NCBI GenBank assembly: GCA_043825615.1
Contig: JBDRRS010000020.1
Span: forward strand, 1-64,000
Direction: 5' to 3'
DNA: 64,000 nucleotides
Source of the DNA: JBDRMV01 sp043825615
GTDB taxonomy: Bacteria > CG03
Position numbers and translations under genes: made by a program. Shown here in pieces: positions 41,686-49,712 of the stretch (within the stretch, counting starts at the first letter, position 1; each line of letters begins with the position of its first letter). The notes beneath the pieces were generated by a model. That model was not told where the DNA came from. It was given only the letters and a program-made list of their open reading frames with translations, and did not search any database.

Positions 41686-41964
41686 TTAAAATAAATATTT
41701 TTTTAATCTCTTATAGTGATTTTCATGACTCCCCAAGGTATAAAGATATAACGTATTGCCTTTAACTTCATAAGATAAAAGATAAAGCTGCGCTCTGCAT
41801 TTGAATTTATGAACTCTTATCCCTTTTAAATCACCTTTCTTCATTTCTCCAATATTTGATTTGTCTAAAATATTTTTGACTTGATTATCGATTTCTATCT
41901 GTAAATTCTTGTGTGAATGCTTTTTGAATTTTAAAAAATAATTTGAAACAATAACTTTTGTCAT
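41686..41964 (-). CDS. RelE/ParE-superfamily toxin
   Basis: 92 basic residues with the toxin fold pattern: KVIVSNYFLKFKKHSHKNLQIEID, then GEMKKGDLKGIRVHKFKCRAQLYLLSYEV and the C-terminal LYLYTLGSHENHYKRLKKYL, which is very typical of RelE/HigB/YafQ-like mRNA interferases (the GxHExxY end). It overlaps the antitoxin gene by 4 bases and is second in the pair. Confidence 0.88.
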   Translation of the reverse strand: MTKVIVSNYFLKFKKHSHKNLQIEIDNQVKNILDKSNIGEMKKGDLKGIRVHKFKCRAQLYLLSYEVKGNTLYLYTLGSHENHYKRLKKYLF

Positions 41965-42191
41965 TTAATTGTCCCAAACTTATATTCAGTTCCCATACCG
42001 GCTTCTATTTCTGCTTTTGCTAAAATAGTTTCCCGGATAAAAGATAAAGGCAAATCTTGGTTGTCTTCACAGACGATACCATCAAAAAGGTATTTTTTAA
42101 TTTGTTCAGAAACAGATCTGTGTTCAACTTTCGCCTTTAGCTTAATTCTTTTTTCCATGTCAGACGGTAACCGCACAGTCATAATCTTCAT
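41961..42191 (-). CDS. Ribbon-helix-helix antitoxin
   Basis: 76 residues. The N-terminal MTVRLPSDMEKRIKLKAKVEHRSVSEQIKKYL is a clear ribbon-helix-helix DNA-binding domain; the C-terminal half (FIRETILAKAEIEAGMG) should wrap the toxin. GGGGG lies 8 bases before the ATG. It would repress its own promoter by binding the direct repeats upstream. Confidence 0.88.
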   Translation of the reverse strand: MKIMTVRLPSDMEKRIKLKAKVEHRSVSEQIKKYLFDGIVCEDNQDLPLSFIRETILAKAEIEAGMGTEYKFGTIK

Positions 42192-42204
42192 AATGCATAC
42201 CCCC

Positions 42205-42260
42205 TGTATTCATATGTATTCATTCCAAATACATTATAACACTTTTTGATATATTGTCAA
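42205..42260 (-). promoter_or_regulatory. Promoter and operator of the RHH/RelE-like toxin-antitoxin operon
   Basis: Minus strand TTGACA (42260-42255), 16-base spacer, TATAAT (42238-42233). Downstream, TGTATTCAT occurs twice with a 10-base period (42205-42213, 42215-42223) and AAATACA (42227-42233) is its inverted half, a layout typical of ribbon-helix-helix operators. Confidence 0.7.
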
Positions 42261-42283
42261 ATTTATTTTATCTATGCGGTTTC

Positions 42284-42365
42284 GCTTAACGGTCACCTGC
42301 TTACGCCATGCGTTTAGCAGGGGTCGGTGAGGCGATTAACCGCACCCGTAAGCAGTAAGTTAGGC
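42284..42365. other. attC-like recombination site (candidate A)
   Basis: GCTTAAC (42284-42290) and GTTAGGC (42359-42365) match the integron core boxes RYYYAAC and GTTRRRY. Nine-base perfect arms CTGCTTACG (42297-42305) and CGTAAGCAG (42347-42355) lie inside, 6 and 3 bases from the boxes, with a 41-base centre. The overall 82-bp layout is that of an attC site. No integrase gene is in the window. Confidence 0.65.
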
Positions 42366-42567
42366 GATGTTTTAGCCATTTTTTACTAAGCGAGCTTACT
42401 GCATAATCATAAACTAATCGGGACTGAAAAGTCCCTCCTACATAAAGTTTTGGCGCCTTTCCCGAAACTAATTCTCCGACGACAAAATTTACATCAAAAA
42501 TATTTTTGCCATCCCATTGATTTTCTCGTCGAGAAACCGTGTTTTTGGCAAAAAGCTCTCCGGCCAT
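42301..42567 (-). CDS. Possible cassette-type ORF ending inside the attC-like site
   Basis: 88 codons from the ATG at 42567, ending within the attC-like site, as many cassette genes do. The protein (GKNIFDVNFVVGELVSGKAPKLYVGGTF ...) matches nothing I recognise. An overlapping frame starting at 42587 (MLKDGNRWPESFLPKTRFLD) also looks partly coding, so the region may be a frame-shifted remnant. The last 20 residues are site sequence, not protein-like. Confidence 0.25.
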   Translation of the reverse strand: MAGELFAKNTVSRRENQWDGKNIFDVNFVVGELVSGKAPKLYVGGTFQSRLVYDYAVSSLSKKWLKHRLTYCLRVRLIASPTPAKRMA

Positions 42568-42670
42568 CGATTACCATCTTTTAGCATCTATTCAACACTC
42601 TCTTTTTGCTTTCTTGTCGAGAAATTATTTCCGCCTTTTTTCTCCTCGTTGACAACTTCTTTTTACCCCC

Positions 42671-43609
42671 CTATATCTTTCCGATATTTTCTTCTTCCAG
42701 CCAGCCCCTGTTTTCCGGAATGCTTACGAACACCCATCCGTTTTCCCGTTCAAAAATCTCAACCTTTAGACCCTCGGGAATCTGCGCTATCACCTTATAC
42801 CCGCTTCCGGGCCCGCTCATAAGATTACCTCCCGCAAGAGAAACAGCCCACCGGCCGGGTTCTTCGTATCGCGACTTGACGAAAAGCGAAACCGCAAAAA
42901 ATATCTCTATTATGAAAAGAAAAGCGGCCGTCCACGCCAAAACCTCTCTTTTCGTAATTATATAAAAAGTCGCACCGCCCATTATCATCCAGAAAATAAC
43001 CGTCACAATTATTTTGAATTCCTTTAAACTTAAAAATTTTATAAATGAAACAAGAAAACCGCTCGGACGGGACGGAAGATTGAGCGCTTTTCTTGTGATT
43101 TCAATGTTGTATTTGACATCGGCCGCACGGGGATTTTGCCTCTGCGCTTTCAGATAATAGAGATGCGCTTTCGGTAAATCGTTCAGACGGAAATAACAGT
43201 TGCCGAGATTGTAAAAAATCTGCCAGTTCACGTATCCGTTTTTAAGGAGAGCGGAATATTTTGAAACGGCGACCTGCAGGTTCTGGCTTTCGTATAATTT
43301 ATTCGCTTCTTTGAATACCGGAAAATCATCCGCGGAAGAAAAAGCAACAAAGTAAAAAGGTAACAGAGAAACAAGGCAACAGGTTTTATACTGCCACTTT
43401 TGTATAAATTGCCTCGCTGTGCGGGCAAACCACCCGTAAACAGGATTTAAGTAATTACAGCGAGCAGTTTTTGGCAAGCGGGGCTGTGTGAGCGAGGGGT
43501 TTACAGAATGCCCGCAGCGAACCCAGAGTGAGCTATTCTCACGTGAACGTCCCCGATGCCAAAACTGCGAGCGGCTTGGTTGCGGTTGAAGCCGCTTTTT
43601 CAAATCCAT
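42671..43609 (-). CDS. batE: BatE-like TPR + SH3-type membrane protein
   Basis: 312 residues. The ATG at 43609 overlaps the batD stop (10 bases). After five codons the frame runs through a ~65-codon palindromic insertion, then the signal-type stretch TCCLVSLLPFYFVAFSSA, TPRs (EANKLYESQNLQVAVSKYSALL, YNLGNCYFRLNDLPKAHLYY), two membrane segments (about 190-240) and a C-terminal SH3-like part (VIAQIPEGLKVEIFERENGWVFVSIPENRGWLEE). BatE-type proteins belong to the Bat aerotolerance operon. Whether the insertion impairs export is open. Confidence 0.82.
   Translation of the reverse strand: MDLKKRLQPQPSRSQFWHRGRSRENSSLWVRCGHSVNPSLTQPRLPKTARCNYLNPVYGWFARTARQFIQKWQYKTCCLVSLLPFYFVAFSSADDFPVFKEANKLYESQNLQVAVSKYSALLKNGYVNWQIFYNLGNCYFRLNDLPKAHLYYLKAQRQNPRAADVKYNIEITRKALNLPSRPSGFLVSFIKFLSLKEFKIIVTVIFWMIMGGATFYIITKREVLAWTAAFLFIIEIFFAVSLFVKSRYEEPGRWAVSLAGGNLMSGPGSGYKVIAQIPEGLKVEIFERENGWVFVSIPENRGWLEEENIGKI
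43393..43600. repeat. Palindromic insertion near the 5' end of the BatE-like gene
   Basis: About 200 bases of nested inverted repeats: GCAGTTTTTGGCA-AGCGGGG (43465-43484) with CCCCG-ATGCCAAAACTGC (43553-43570), GCTGTGCGGGCA with TGCCCGCAGC, and an outer AAGCCGCT/AGCGGCTT pair. It is read in frame (protein segment around NPSLTQPRLPKTARC) and separates start codon from signal peptide. Confidence 0.65.
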
Positions 43610-45330
43610 TTTTCCAGGTCCTTCAGAATCTTCAGGAGTTCTCTTTTGAGCGCCTCGCGGTCGGACGGCGACTCTTGCGGTGAAAATCTCTTTAACTGAC
43701 AGGTCGTAACAAAAGAATTCACTTTCGCAATCATCCCGGCGGACACTTTTCTTTCGGCCAGCGTTTTCCCTGCGGATTCAATCTTTACGGTATTTAGACG
43801 GTCCTTTATGAAATTAACGAGTATTCTTTCCATATCCTGGCAGAAATTCCTGTAATCCCCGCTGGTCTTGCCCGCCGCCGTTTTTGCCCTTCTTAAAGCG
43901 GTTCTCCTCGCCACGATTTCCCCCGGAATGATTTTTTCATAGACCCTGTTTTTGATGAAAAAAGTCAGGAAAAACACACCGAGGGGAACAGCCTGACACA
44001 GCCAGAAAAAGTCGGTAATGACGCCTTTATCCTTTTTTAATCTGCTCACGCCGGCGATGTGTCTTATGTCGCGGCTGACTTCTTTCAGTTTTATGGGATA
44101 CTGTTTTGCGGACGCCGACGGCGCGACCTCTATATTGATTTCTTTTGTTTTGATTTTTTCGTATTTCTTTTTTGCGGGGTCAAAAAATGAATACTCAATG
44201 CCGGGAATTTTCAGGGTGCCGGAAACCCTCGGCACGAGAACCGTCTGAAATTTCTTTGAACCCGTAATTTTATAATCTTCCTTTTCTAAGTTTTGGGAGG
44301 AGATGACTTCGTAATGCTTGAAATTTACGAATTCCGGAAAATCCGGGCAGGTTATGGAAGAAATGTTCCCTTCCCCTTTGATTTCCACGATGAGATTTAC
44401 CGCCTCTCCTACCTTTGCATTTTTCTTGTCCGTTTGCGCGGTAATTCCGAAAGAGCCGATGTCGCCCTTATAATTTTTCGGCTTTCCGGCGTCGGGAAGA
44501 TTTTTCACCTGCAGGGAGAGAGGCTCTGTTTTTAGGATTTTTCTCCTGCTTCTCCGACCGAAAAAATCCGCAAAAAAATCATCGTTAAAAGCGGACGGAA
44601 AAAATGCGTCCGCAATTTCAAGATTGGCGGGAGAAAATCCGTACGCCCCCGATTTTACCGGAAAAATTACAAGTTTCACTTCGGTTACAAAATAATTCTT
44701 CCCGTTTACCGCCGTATTGTAATGCCGCGGAGGAGGAAGGTCTTCCTTCAGAAATCCGCCGAACGCGGGCAGGGTCAGGCTCGGATTGCGCGACAGACCC
44801 CTGTCCGCAAAAAACGAAAAAGTATAATAAACCGGTTCGCCCGTATAACAGGTGTTTTTATCAAATGCCTGTTCTATCCAGAAGGATTCCGCCTTCAGTT
44901 TCTGCGGCTGCCCGGGCGCCGCCTGCGGCGCGGCGGTAACTTCTATGCTGATAGGGGAAGTCGTGTATTTTTTGTCCTTATAATTTATTTCAAATGAGGG
45001 AATCAGGAGTTGACCTTCTCTCTTCGGGACAAGGATATAATTGTTTTCAAAAACCGAGGAAACCCGTCCGTTGATTATAGAAACGTTCTGGGAAGTTCCG
45101 GAAGAATACACGTCAAAGTCAGGCAGCGCCGGGAGGGTCAAACCGGGTGCTCTCCCCGTCTGTCCTTCGACGGAAATCGTTAATTTCAACTGTTCGCTGA
45201 CGCTGATTTTACGGCTTGAAACCGAAGCGGTTATCTTCAAGTCCTCCGCACGGCAAGGAGTAAAGAGTAAAGCGTGAAGAGTGACGAGAAAGAAAAAAAA
45301 CATCTTCAGATTTTTTACCTTTTTCCTCAC
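43600..45330 (-). CDS. batD: BatD-like protein (oxygen-tolerance family)
   Basis: 576 residues. GTG start at 45330 gives a basic n-region and the signal stretch MFFFFLVTLHALLFTPCRA. The extracytoplasmic part has repeated beta-sandwich units (ISVSEQLKLTISVEGQ, FDVYSSGTSQNVSIINGRVS, YTTSPISIEV, NAKVGEAVNLIVEIKGEGN), then one membrane segment (about 450) and a cytoplasmic helical tail. BatD proteins work with BatA/B von Willebrand proteins at the inner membrane. Confidence 0.92.
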   Translation of the reverse strand: MRKKVKNLKMFFFFLVTLHALLFTPCRAEDLKITASVSSRKISVSEQLKLTISVEGQTGRAPGLTLPALPDFDVYSSGTSQNVSIINGRVSSVFENNYILVPKREGQLLIPSFEINYKDKKYTTSPISIEVTAAPQAAPGQPQKLKAESFWIEQAFDKNTCYTGEPVYYTFSFFADRGLSRNPSLTLPAFGGFLKEDLPPPRHYNTAVNGKNYFVTEVKLVIFPVKSGAYGFSPANLEIADAFFPSAFNDDFFADFFGRRSRRKILKTEPLSLQVKNLPDAGKPKNYKGDIGSFGITAQTDKKNAKVGEAVNLIVEIKGEGNISSITCPDFPEFVNFKHYEVISSQNLEKEDYKITGSKKFQTVLVPRVSGTLKIPGIEYSFFDPAKKKYEKIKTKEINIEVAPSASAKQYPIKLKEVSRDIRHIAGVSRLKKDKGVITDFFWLCQAVPLGVFFLTFFIKNRVYEKIIPGEIVARRTALRRAKTAAGKTSGDYRNFCQDMERILVNFIKDRLNTVKIESAGKTLAERKVSAGMIAKVNSFVTTCQLKRFSPQESPSDREALKRELLKILKDLEKWI

Positions 45331-45337
45331 TGCTTTT

Positions 45338-46930
45338 TCACCAGTCCTGGCTGACTTCCGGCATTTCCACTTTTTTCTGCATTTTCCCGTTCTTCTCCAT
45401 ATTTTCTATGACGTTCAAAACCCTCTGGACGTCCTCTTTGGACATTGATTCTTTGCTTTTGTCCGGTTTCTGCTCTCCCCCGCCCTTGGACTTCCGGTCT
45501 TCGCCCTTTGCTTTTTTCAGCGCGACTTCAAGATTGTGCAGGGCATCGGAATCGCGCGGGTTCTCCCTCAGAACCCTCCTGTAACTTTCAATCGCCTCGC
45601 CTGTTTTCCCCTCTCTGAAAAAGCTATTACCCATATTGTAGATGACGTCATTCTTAAAATCAATATCCTCGAACGTCATGGCTTTCCGGTACTGTTTCTG
45701 CGCCTCATCGTTTTTCTCCTGTAAATAATAAACGTTACCGAGATTGTAATAAATTTCCGGGCGCGATTTTTTTTTCAATTCCTCTTTGTACGACTTTTCC
45801 GCATTAAAAAAGTCCCTGTTTTTGAAAGCCCTGTTGCCCCGGCTTATGGGGGATGCGCAAAGCGTCCCGCGGGAAAGAACGACCGCCAGCAGGACGGCGG
45901 GAACGCGGCGGCAGAAAGAATCAAGAACATTTCTGTTTTTGAAAACGTAAGGAAGAAAAAAATCAACCAGTATGAAAAAAAGCGCCGCAGCGAGGGGAAT
46001 CTGGTATTTCCTCTCAAGAGTTGCGGAAAAAGTTTTACCCAGTGAATCCTTGCCTGCCGAGTTTATTTCGTCCGCAACTTTCTCAATATCGGCGGCCGAA
46101 TAACTGTACGGAAAATATTTTCCCGAAGTTTTATTGGCAACCATAAGCAGCGTGGTTTCATCCAGCCGGCTTATCACCGTTTCACCGTTTTCATTTTTCT
46201 TATATCCCGTGATATTCCCTTTGTCGTCTCTCACCGGAATAGGTTCGCCTTCGGGGGTTCCCACGCCGACGGCAATGACCCTTATCCCTTTAAGTTCTTT
46301 TAAAATCTCTTCGGGGTTGCCCTGAAGATTTTCACCGTCGGTAAAAAGGACAACCGTTTTGGAGTTTGTCGCCTGAGGCGACCTCCCGAAACACTCCTTT
46401 GCTTTTTTAAGAGCATCCTGTATGTTTGTTCCTGCGCAGGGAACGATGCTCGCGTCAATTTCGTCAAGGAACATTTTAACCGAGGGAATATCGCCCGTTA
46501 CCGGGCAAATCCTGAAAGCGCGGCCCGCAAAACCCACGATTCCGAAGCGGGCGGATGGAAAAGAGGAAATAATCTCTTTTATTTTTGAAACGGATGCTTT
46601 AAACCTGTTCGGTTTCACATCCTCGCAAAACATGCTTGCAGAAACGTCCAGCGCTATGACAACCGAGGCGCCCTTCTCCATAATTTGCCTCGAAACCATT
46701 CCCCACCGCGGACCTGCCAGTGCAAGAATAAAAAATACATAAGCGAAAACGAGCGAAATCCTCCTTGCGATTTCGCTTCTACTATTTTGTAAGGAAATTC
46801 TTGAAAATACTGCAATATCAGCATATTTGGACTGCCCGATTTTTCTTTTGCGCCACTCGAAAATGAAAAAAAGAATCAGGAACGGCACCGCAATCAAAGC
46901 CGTCAAAATTTTAGAATAATCCCAAATCAT
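45338..46930 (-). CDS. batB: BatB-BatC fusion: von Willebrand A + TPR protein
   Basis: 530 residues. Two N-terminal membrane segments, a VWA domain with complete MIDAS motif (VIALDVSASMFCEDV, and FTDGENLQGN), a membrane segment (about 305-325), then three TPRs (FKNRDFFNAEKSYKEELKKK, YYNLGNVYYLQEKNDEAQKQY, YNMGNSFFREGKTGEAIESY) and a Lys/Glu-rich tail. In Bacteroides and Leptospira BatB and BatC are separate or partly fused; here one gene carries both. Confidence 0.9.
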   Translation of the reverse strand: MIWDYSKILTALIAVPFLILFFIFEWRKRKIGQSKYADIAVFSRISLQNSRSEIARRISLVFAYVFFILALAGPRWGMVSRQIMEKGASVVIALDVSASMFCEDVKPNRFKASVSKIKEIISSFPSARFGIVGFAGRAFRICPVTGDIPSVKMFLDEIDASIVPCAGTNIQDALKKAKECFGRSPQATNSKTVVLFTDGENLQGNPEEILKELKGIRVIAVGVGTPEGEPIPVRDDKGNITGYKKNENGETVISRLDETTLLMVANKTSGKYFPYSYSAADIEKVADEINSAGKDSLGKTFSATLERKYQIPLAAALFFILVDFFLPYVFKNRNVLDSFCRRVPAVLLAVVLSRGTLCASPISRGNRAFKNRDFFNAEKSYKEELKKKSRPEIYYNLGNVYYLQEKNDEAQKQYRKAMTFEDIDFKNDVIYNMGNSFFREGKTGEAIESYRRVLRENPRDSDALHNLEVALKKAKGEDRKSKGGGEQKPDKSKESMSKEDVQRVLNVIENMEKNGKMQKKVEMPEVSQDW

Positions 46931-46973
46931 CTAACTTCCTCTTTCACTTTTGCGCCGACAATCATATTTTTTC

Positions 46974-47951
46974 CTACGGTATTCTCCTCAAAACAGCGAA
47001 CCTTATAACCAGACCCGCAATGAAAAGAATAAAAGCGACGGATGTAAGCGCCGGCGCCAGTTCATTGTATTCAACAAAGGATGAAGAAATAATTTTCGTC
47101 TTCTCAAGTTTGTCTATGCCGGAATAAATCTCCGCCAGTTCTTTAGCCGAAGTCGCCCTGAAATATCTCCCGCCTGTGGTATCAGCGAGTTTCTTCAGGA
47201 GGTCCTCGTTTAATTCATCATTAATTCTCATAAATCTCTGCCCGAAAACGGCGTCGTTTACGGGAACCAGCGCGGGACCTTTTTTACCGGCGCCGACGGA
47301 ATAAATTTTAATGTTCAGATTTTTTGCGAGTTCCGCCGCCATAGCGGGCTCTATTACCCCCCTGTTGTTGGCCCCGTCGGTCACAAGAACGATTATTTTT
47401 GTTTTTGCGGCGCTTGAAGCAAGATGCTTTACCGCCACCGAGATACCGTCCCCTATTGCAGTGCCGTCTTCGCCGGTCATTCCTGAATGAATCTCGTCAA
47501 TAATATCCACAACGCCCGCGTGGTCAAAAGTCAGCGGACAGCGTATGGCGGCGACGCCGCCGAAGATGACAACGCCTATGCGGTCATGAAGGCGGTTTTC
47601 GACAAAACTCCTGCTTTCTTTTTTAGCGACGGATATCCTGCTGGGTTTTATGTCTATTGCATCCATACTCATGGAAGTGTCTATCACAAGGAAAATATCG
47701 CGGGCATTCTTCACCTCTTCTCTTCTGGCGGTGCCTTTCGCCGGGCGGAGAAGCGAGGCAAAAATAAAAAGAATCACGGCAAAAGAAATATAAGGATAAA
47801 GGTTAAGCGCTCTGTTCGTGAGACGCAATTTTTCAAAAAGAACAGTTCTTGAATGGAACACAGGGCTGATTTCCTTTTTCTTTAACAGAATATAAAGGAC
47901 CCCGAGCACAACGGGAGCAAGCAGCAGAAAATAAGGGGAGAGAAGTTTCAT
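46974..47951 (-). CDS. batA: BatA-like von Willebrand A membrane protein
   Basis: 325 residues. Membrane segments at both ends (about 5-20, 50-68, 300-320) frame a VWA domain with MIDAS motif LVIDTSMSMDAIDI and VTDGANNRG. It starts inside the end of the DUF4381 gene (4-base overlap). BatA binds BatB in the inner membrane in the systems studied. Confidence 0.92.
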   Translation of the reverse strand: MKLLSPYFLLLAPVVLGVLYILLKKKEISPVFHSRTVLFEKLRLTNRALNLYPYISFAVILFIFASLLRPAKGTARREEVKNARDIFLVIDTSMSMDAIDIKPSRISVAKKESRSFVENRLHDRIGVVIFGGVAAIRCPLTFDHAGVVDIIDEIHSGMTGEDGTAIGDGISVAVKHLASSAAKTKIIVLVTDGANNRGVIEPAMAAELAKNLNIKIYSVGAGKKGPALVPVNDAVFGQRFMRINDELNEDLLKKLADTTGGRYFRATSAKELAEIYSGIDKLEKTKIISSSFVEYNELAPALTSVAFILFIAGLVIRFAVLRRIP

Positions 47952-48781
47952 CTGAGCGCTCCGATTTTGGAGAAACTTTTTGCCTGTTCGAGGAGTTCGG
48001 CGATTTCGTTTTTCTCATAATTCTTTTTTGCGAATTTCGCGAGGTCGCAGGAGTGCAGGAAAGCGGCAACTTTCATTTTTACGAAGGATTCAAGTTTGCT
48101 TTTTTTCAAGGCCGCAATTATTTCACAGGAACTCAGGTAAATGGCCGCAAGAGCGTATTTTTTCTCAAGAAAGACCCTGAATAAATCCGAAAGACGGTCT
48201 AAAACCCTGCCGGAATCGTCTTCGGTTTTTATCTTCGCAAGTTCGGCGAGATACCATTCCTCGGGGGAAACCCGCTCTTCTCCCGTTACATTTTTTTTCT
48301 TTCTCTTCATCAAAATCCAGAATAACAGCGCTACGACCGCAATTATCAGTAAAATAATCCATAAAGGAAAATCTCCGCCCTGCTGCCCTCTGATTTTTTT
48401 CAGTTCCGTTTCTTCCCCGGAAAGCGCCCCCCTGACAATCACCTTGAATGCTCCCGCCGAAATGATTTTCGTTGACACCGCAAACTGGAAAGGCGGGACT
48501 TCCACTTCCCCTAAGTCGTAGAAAAATGCGTCCGCGTCCACCAGGTCTTCCCTGTAGTCCTTTTTGTGTCTGACATTGCGGAAAACTACGGCCGGGGAGC
48601 GGGGAACGATAATTTTGCCGACGGGCTCGCTGCCGTGTATAATTTTAATTCTTACGGGAAACTTTTCTCCGATAACCGCCGTCGTGGATGACGGAAAAAC
48701 CTGTACAATGGTCCCTTTCTCAAGACAAAAACCCGAAGCGGCAAAAAACAAAAGAATAAGAAAATACATTTTTAAGGCCAT
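47948..48781 (-). CDS. DUF4381-like membrane protein of the Bat operon
   Basis: 277 residues. Signal peptide (YFLILLFFAASGFC), a beta-rich domain (about 25-135) with VIGEKFPVRIKIIHGSEPVG, a membrane segment (DFPLWIILLIIAVVALLFWI) and a cytoplasmic helical domain. Such proteins sit between DUF58 and BatA genes in many Bat operons; activity unknown. Overlaps batA and ends the gap to the DUF58 gene at 2 bases. Confidence 0.8.
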   Translation of the reverse strand: MALKMYFLILLFFAASGFCLEKGTIVQVFPSSTTAVIGEKFPVRIKIIHGSEPVGKIIVPRSPAVVFRNVRHKKDYREDLVDADAFFYDLGEVEVPPFQFAVSTKIISAGAFKVIVRGALSGEETELKKIRGQQGGDFPLWIILLIIAVVALLFWILMKRKKKNVTGEERVSPEEWYLAELAKIKTEDDSGRVLDRLSDLFRVFLEKKYALAAIYLSSCEIIAALKKSKLESFVKMKVAAFLHSCDLAKFAKKNYEKNEIAELLEQAKSFSKIGALR

Positions 48782-48782
48782 C

Positions 48783-49658
48783 TCATCGTCTTTTTGCCCG
48801 TGCGCGGAAGAAATTGAGGAGCGTTGTAATGTATTCCCTGTCCGTCCTCAATTCCAGCAGGTCGCAGGATGCTCCGGCGAAAATTTTTTTCAGGCGCGCC
48901 CGTTCGCCGTCAAAAAATATTTTGTATTTTTCCCTGACAGTCCGGGCGGAAAAATTCAGAAACGAGACATCCCCCGTTTCCGTATCCTTTACCTCGCAAA
49001 TCCCGCATCCGGGGAGTTCTATTTCCTTCGGGTCAAGAACTCTTATTCCTATAACATCGTGGCGTGAAGAAAGAATTCTCAACTGTTTCTCGAAATCTGC
49101 GTCGAAGAAATCGCTGAAACAGAAAACGATGCTTTTTTTTCTGAAAACCCTGCTCGCAAATTCCATTGCCTGTGAAATGCCGGAGGCGCGGTGTTCCGGC
49201 TTGAAATACAGAATTTCCCTTATAATTCTCAAAATGTGAAAACGGCCTTTCCTCGGCGGGATATATTTTTCAACCCTGTCCGTAAAAAGAACGAGCCCGA
49301 CTTTGTCGTTGTTCCGTACAGCCGTCCACGAAAGGAGCGAAGCGAGTTCGCTGACGAGTTCCCTTTTGAATTTCTCCGTCGTTCCGAAGTGGACCGAAGC
49401 GCTCAGGTCTATCAGAAGAATTATAGACAGGGACCTTTCCTCGACGTATTCCTTCACGTAAGGAGCGTTCATCCGCGCGGTTATGTTCCAGTCAATGCTG
49501 CGGATGTCGTCGCCTGGAACGTAGGGCCTCACTTCGGCGAATTCAATTCCCTTCCCCTTGAATGTTGAAGTATATCTGCCCGTAAAGAACTGGTCTGCGA
49601 GAAATCTCGTATAGATTTCTATTTTCAGGACCCGCCGGAAAATTTCTTTATCGTCCAT
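48783..49658 (-). CDS. DUF58 family protein
   Basis: 291 residues. Family motif GIEFAEVRPYVPGDDIRSIDWN (shown here in part: RPYVPGDDIRSIDWN) followed by a VWA-like domain with LLIDLSASVHFG. DUF58 proteins always sit beside MoxR ATPases and are thought to be targets or partners of the ATPase. Cytoplasmic. Confidence 0.94.
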   Translation of the reverse strand: MDDKEIFRRVLKIEIYTRFLADQFFTGRYTSTFKGKGIEFAEVRPYVPGDDIRSIDWNITARMNAPYVKEYVEERSLSIILLIDLSASVHFGTTEKFKRELVSELASLLSWTAVRNNDKVGLVLFTDRVEKYIPPRKGRFHILRIIREILYFKPEHRASGISQAMEFASRVFRKKSIVFCFSDFFDADFEKQLRILSSRHDVIGIRVLDPKEIELPGCGICEVKDTETGDVSFLNFSARTVREKYKIFFDGERARLKKIFAGASCDLLELRTDREYITTLLNFFRARAKRR

Positions 49659-49712
49659 GTTTTATACGCCGGTTACGGTTTACGGCCTGCCATTTTTGAT
49701 TTTCGGTTTTTC

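Larger units (their letters stand above)
42192..42670. other. Intergenic region between antitoxin and BatE-like gene
   Basis: Contains the toxin-antitoxin promoter, attC-like site A and the doubtful ORF at 42301-42567; the last ~70 bases before the BatE-like stop are A/T-rich with no visible feature. Confidence 0.5.
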
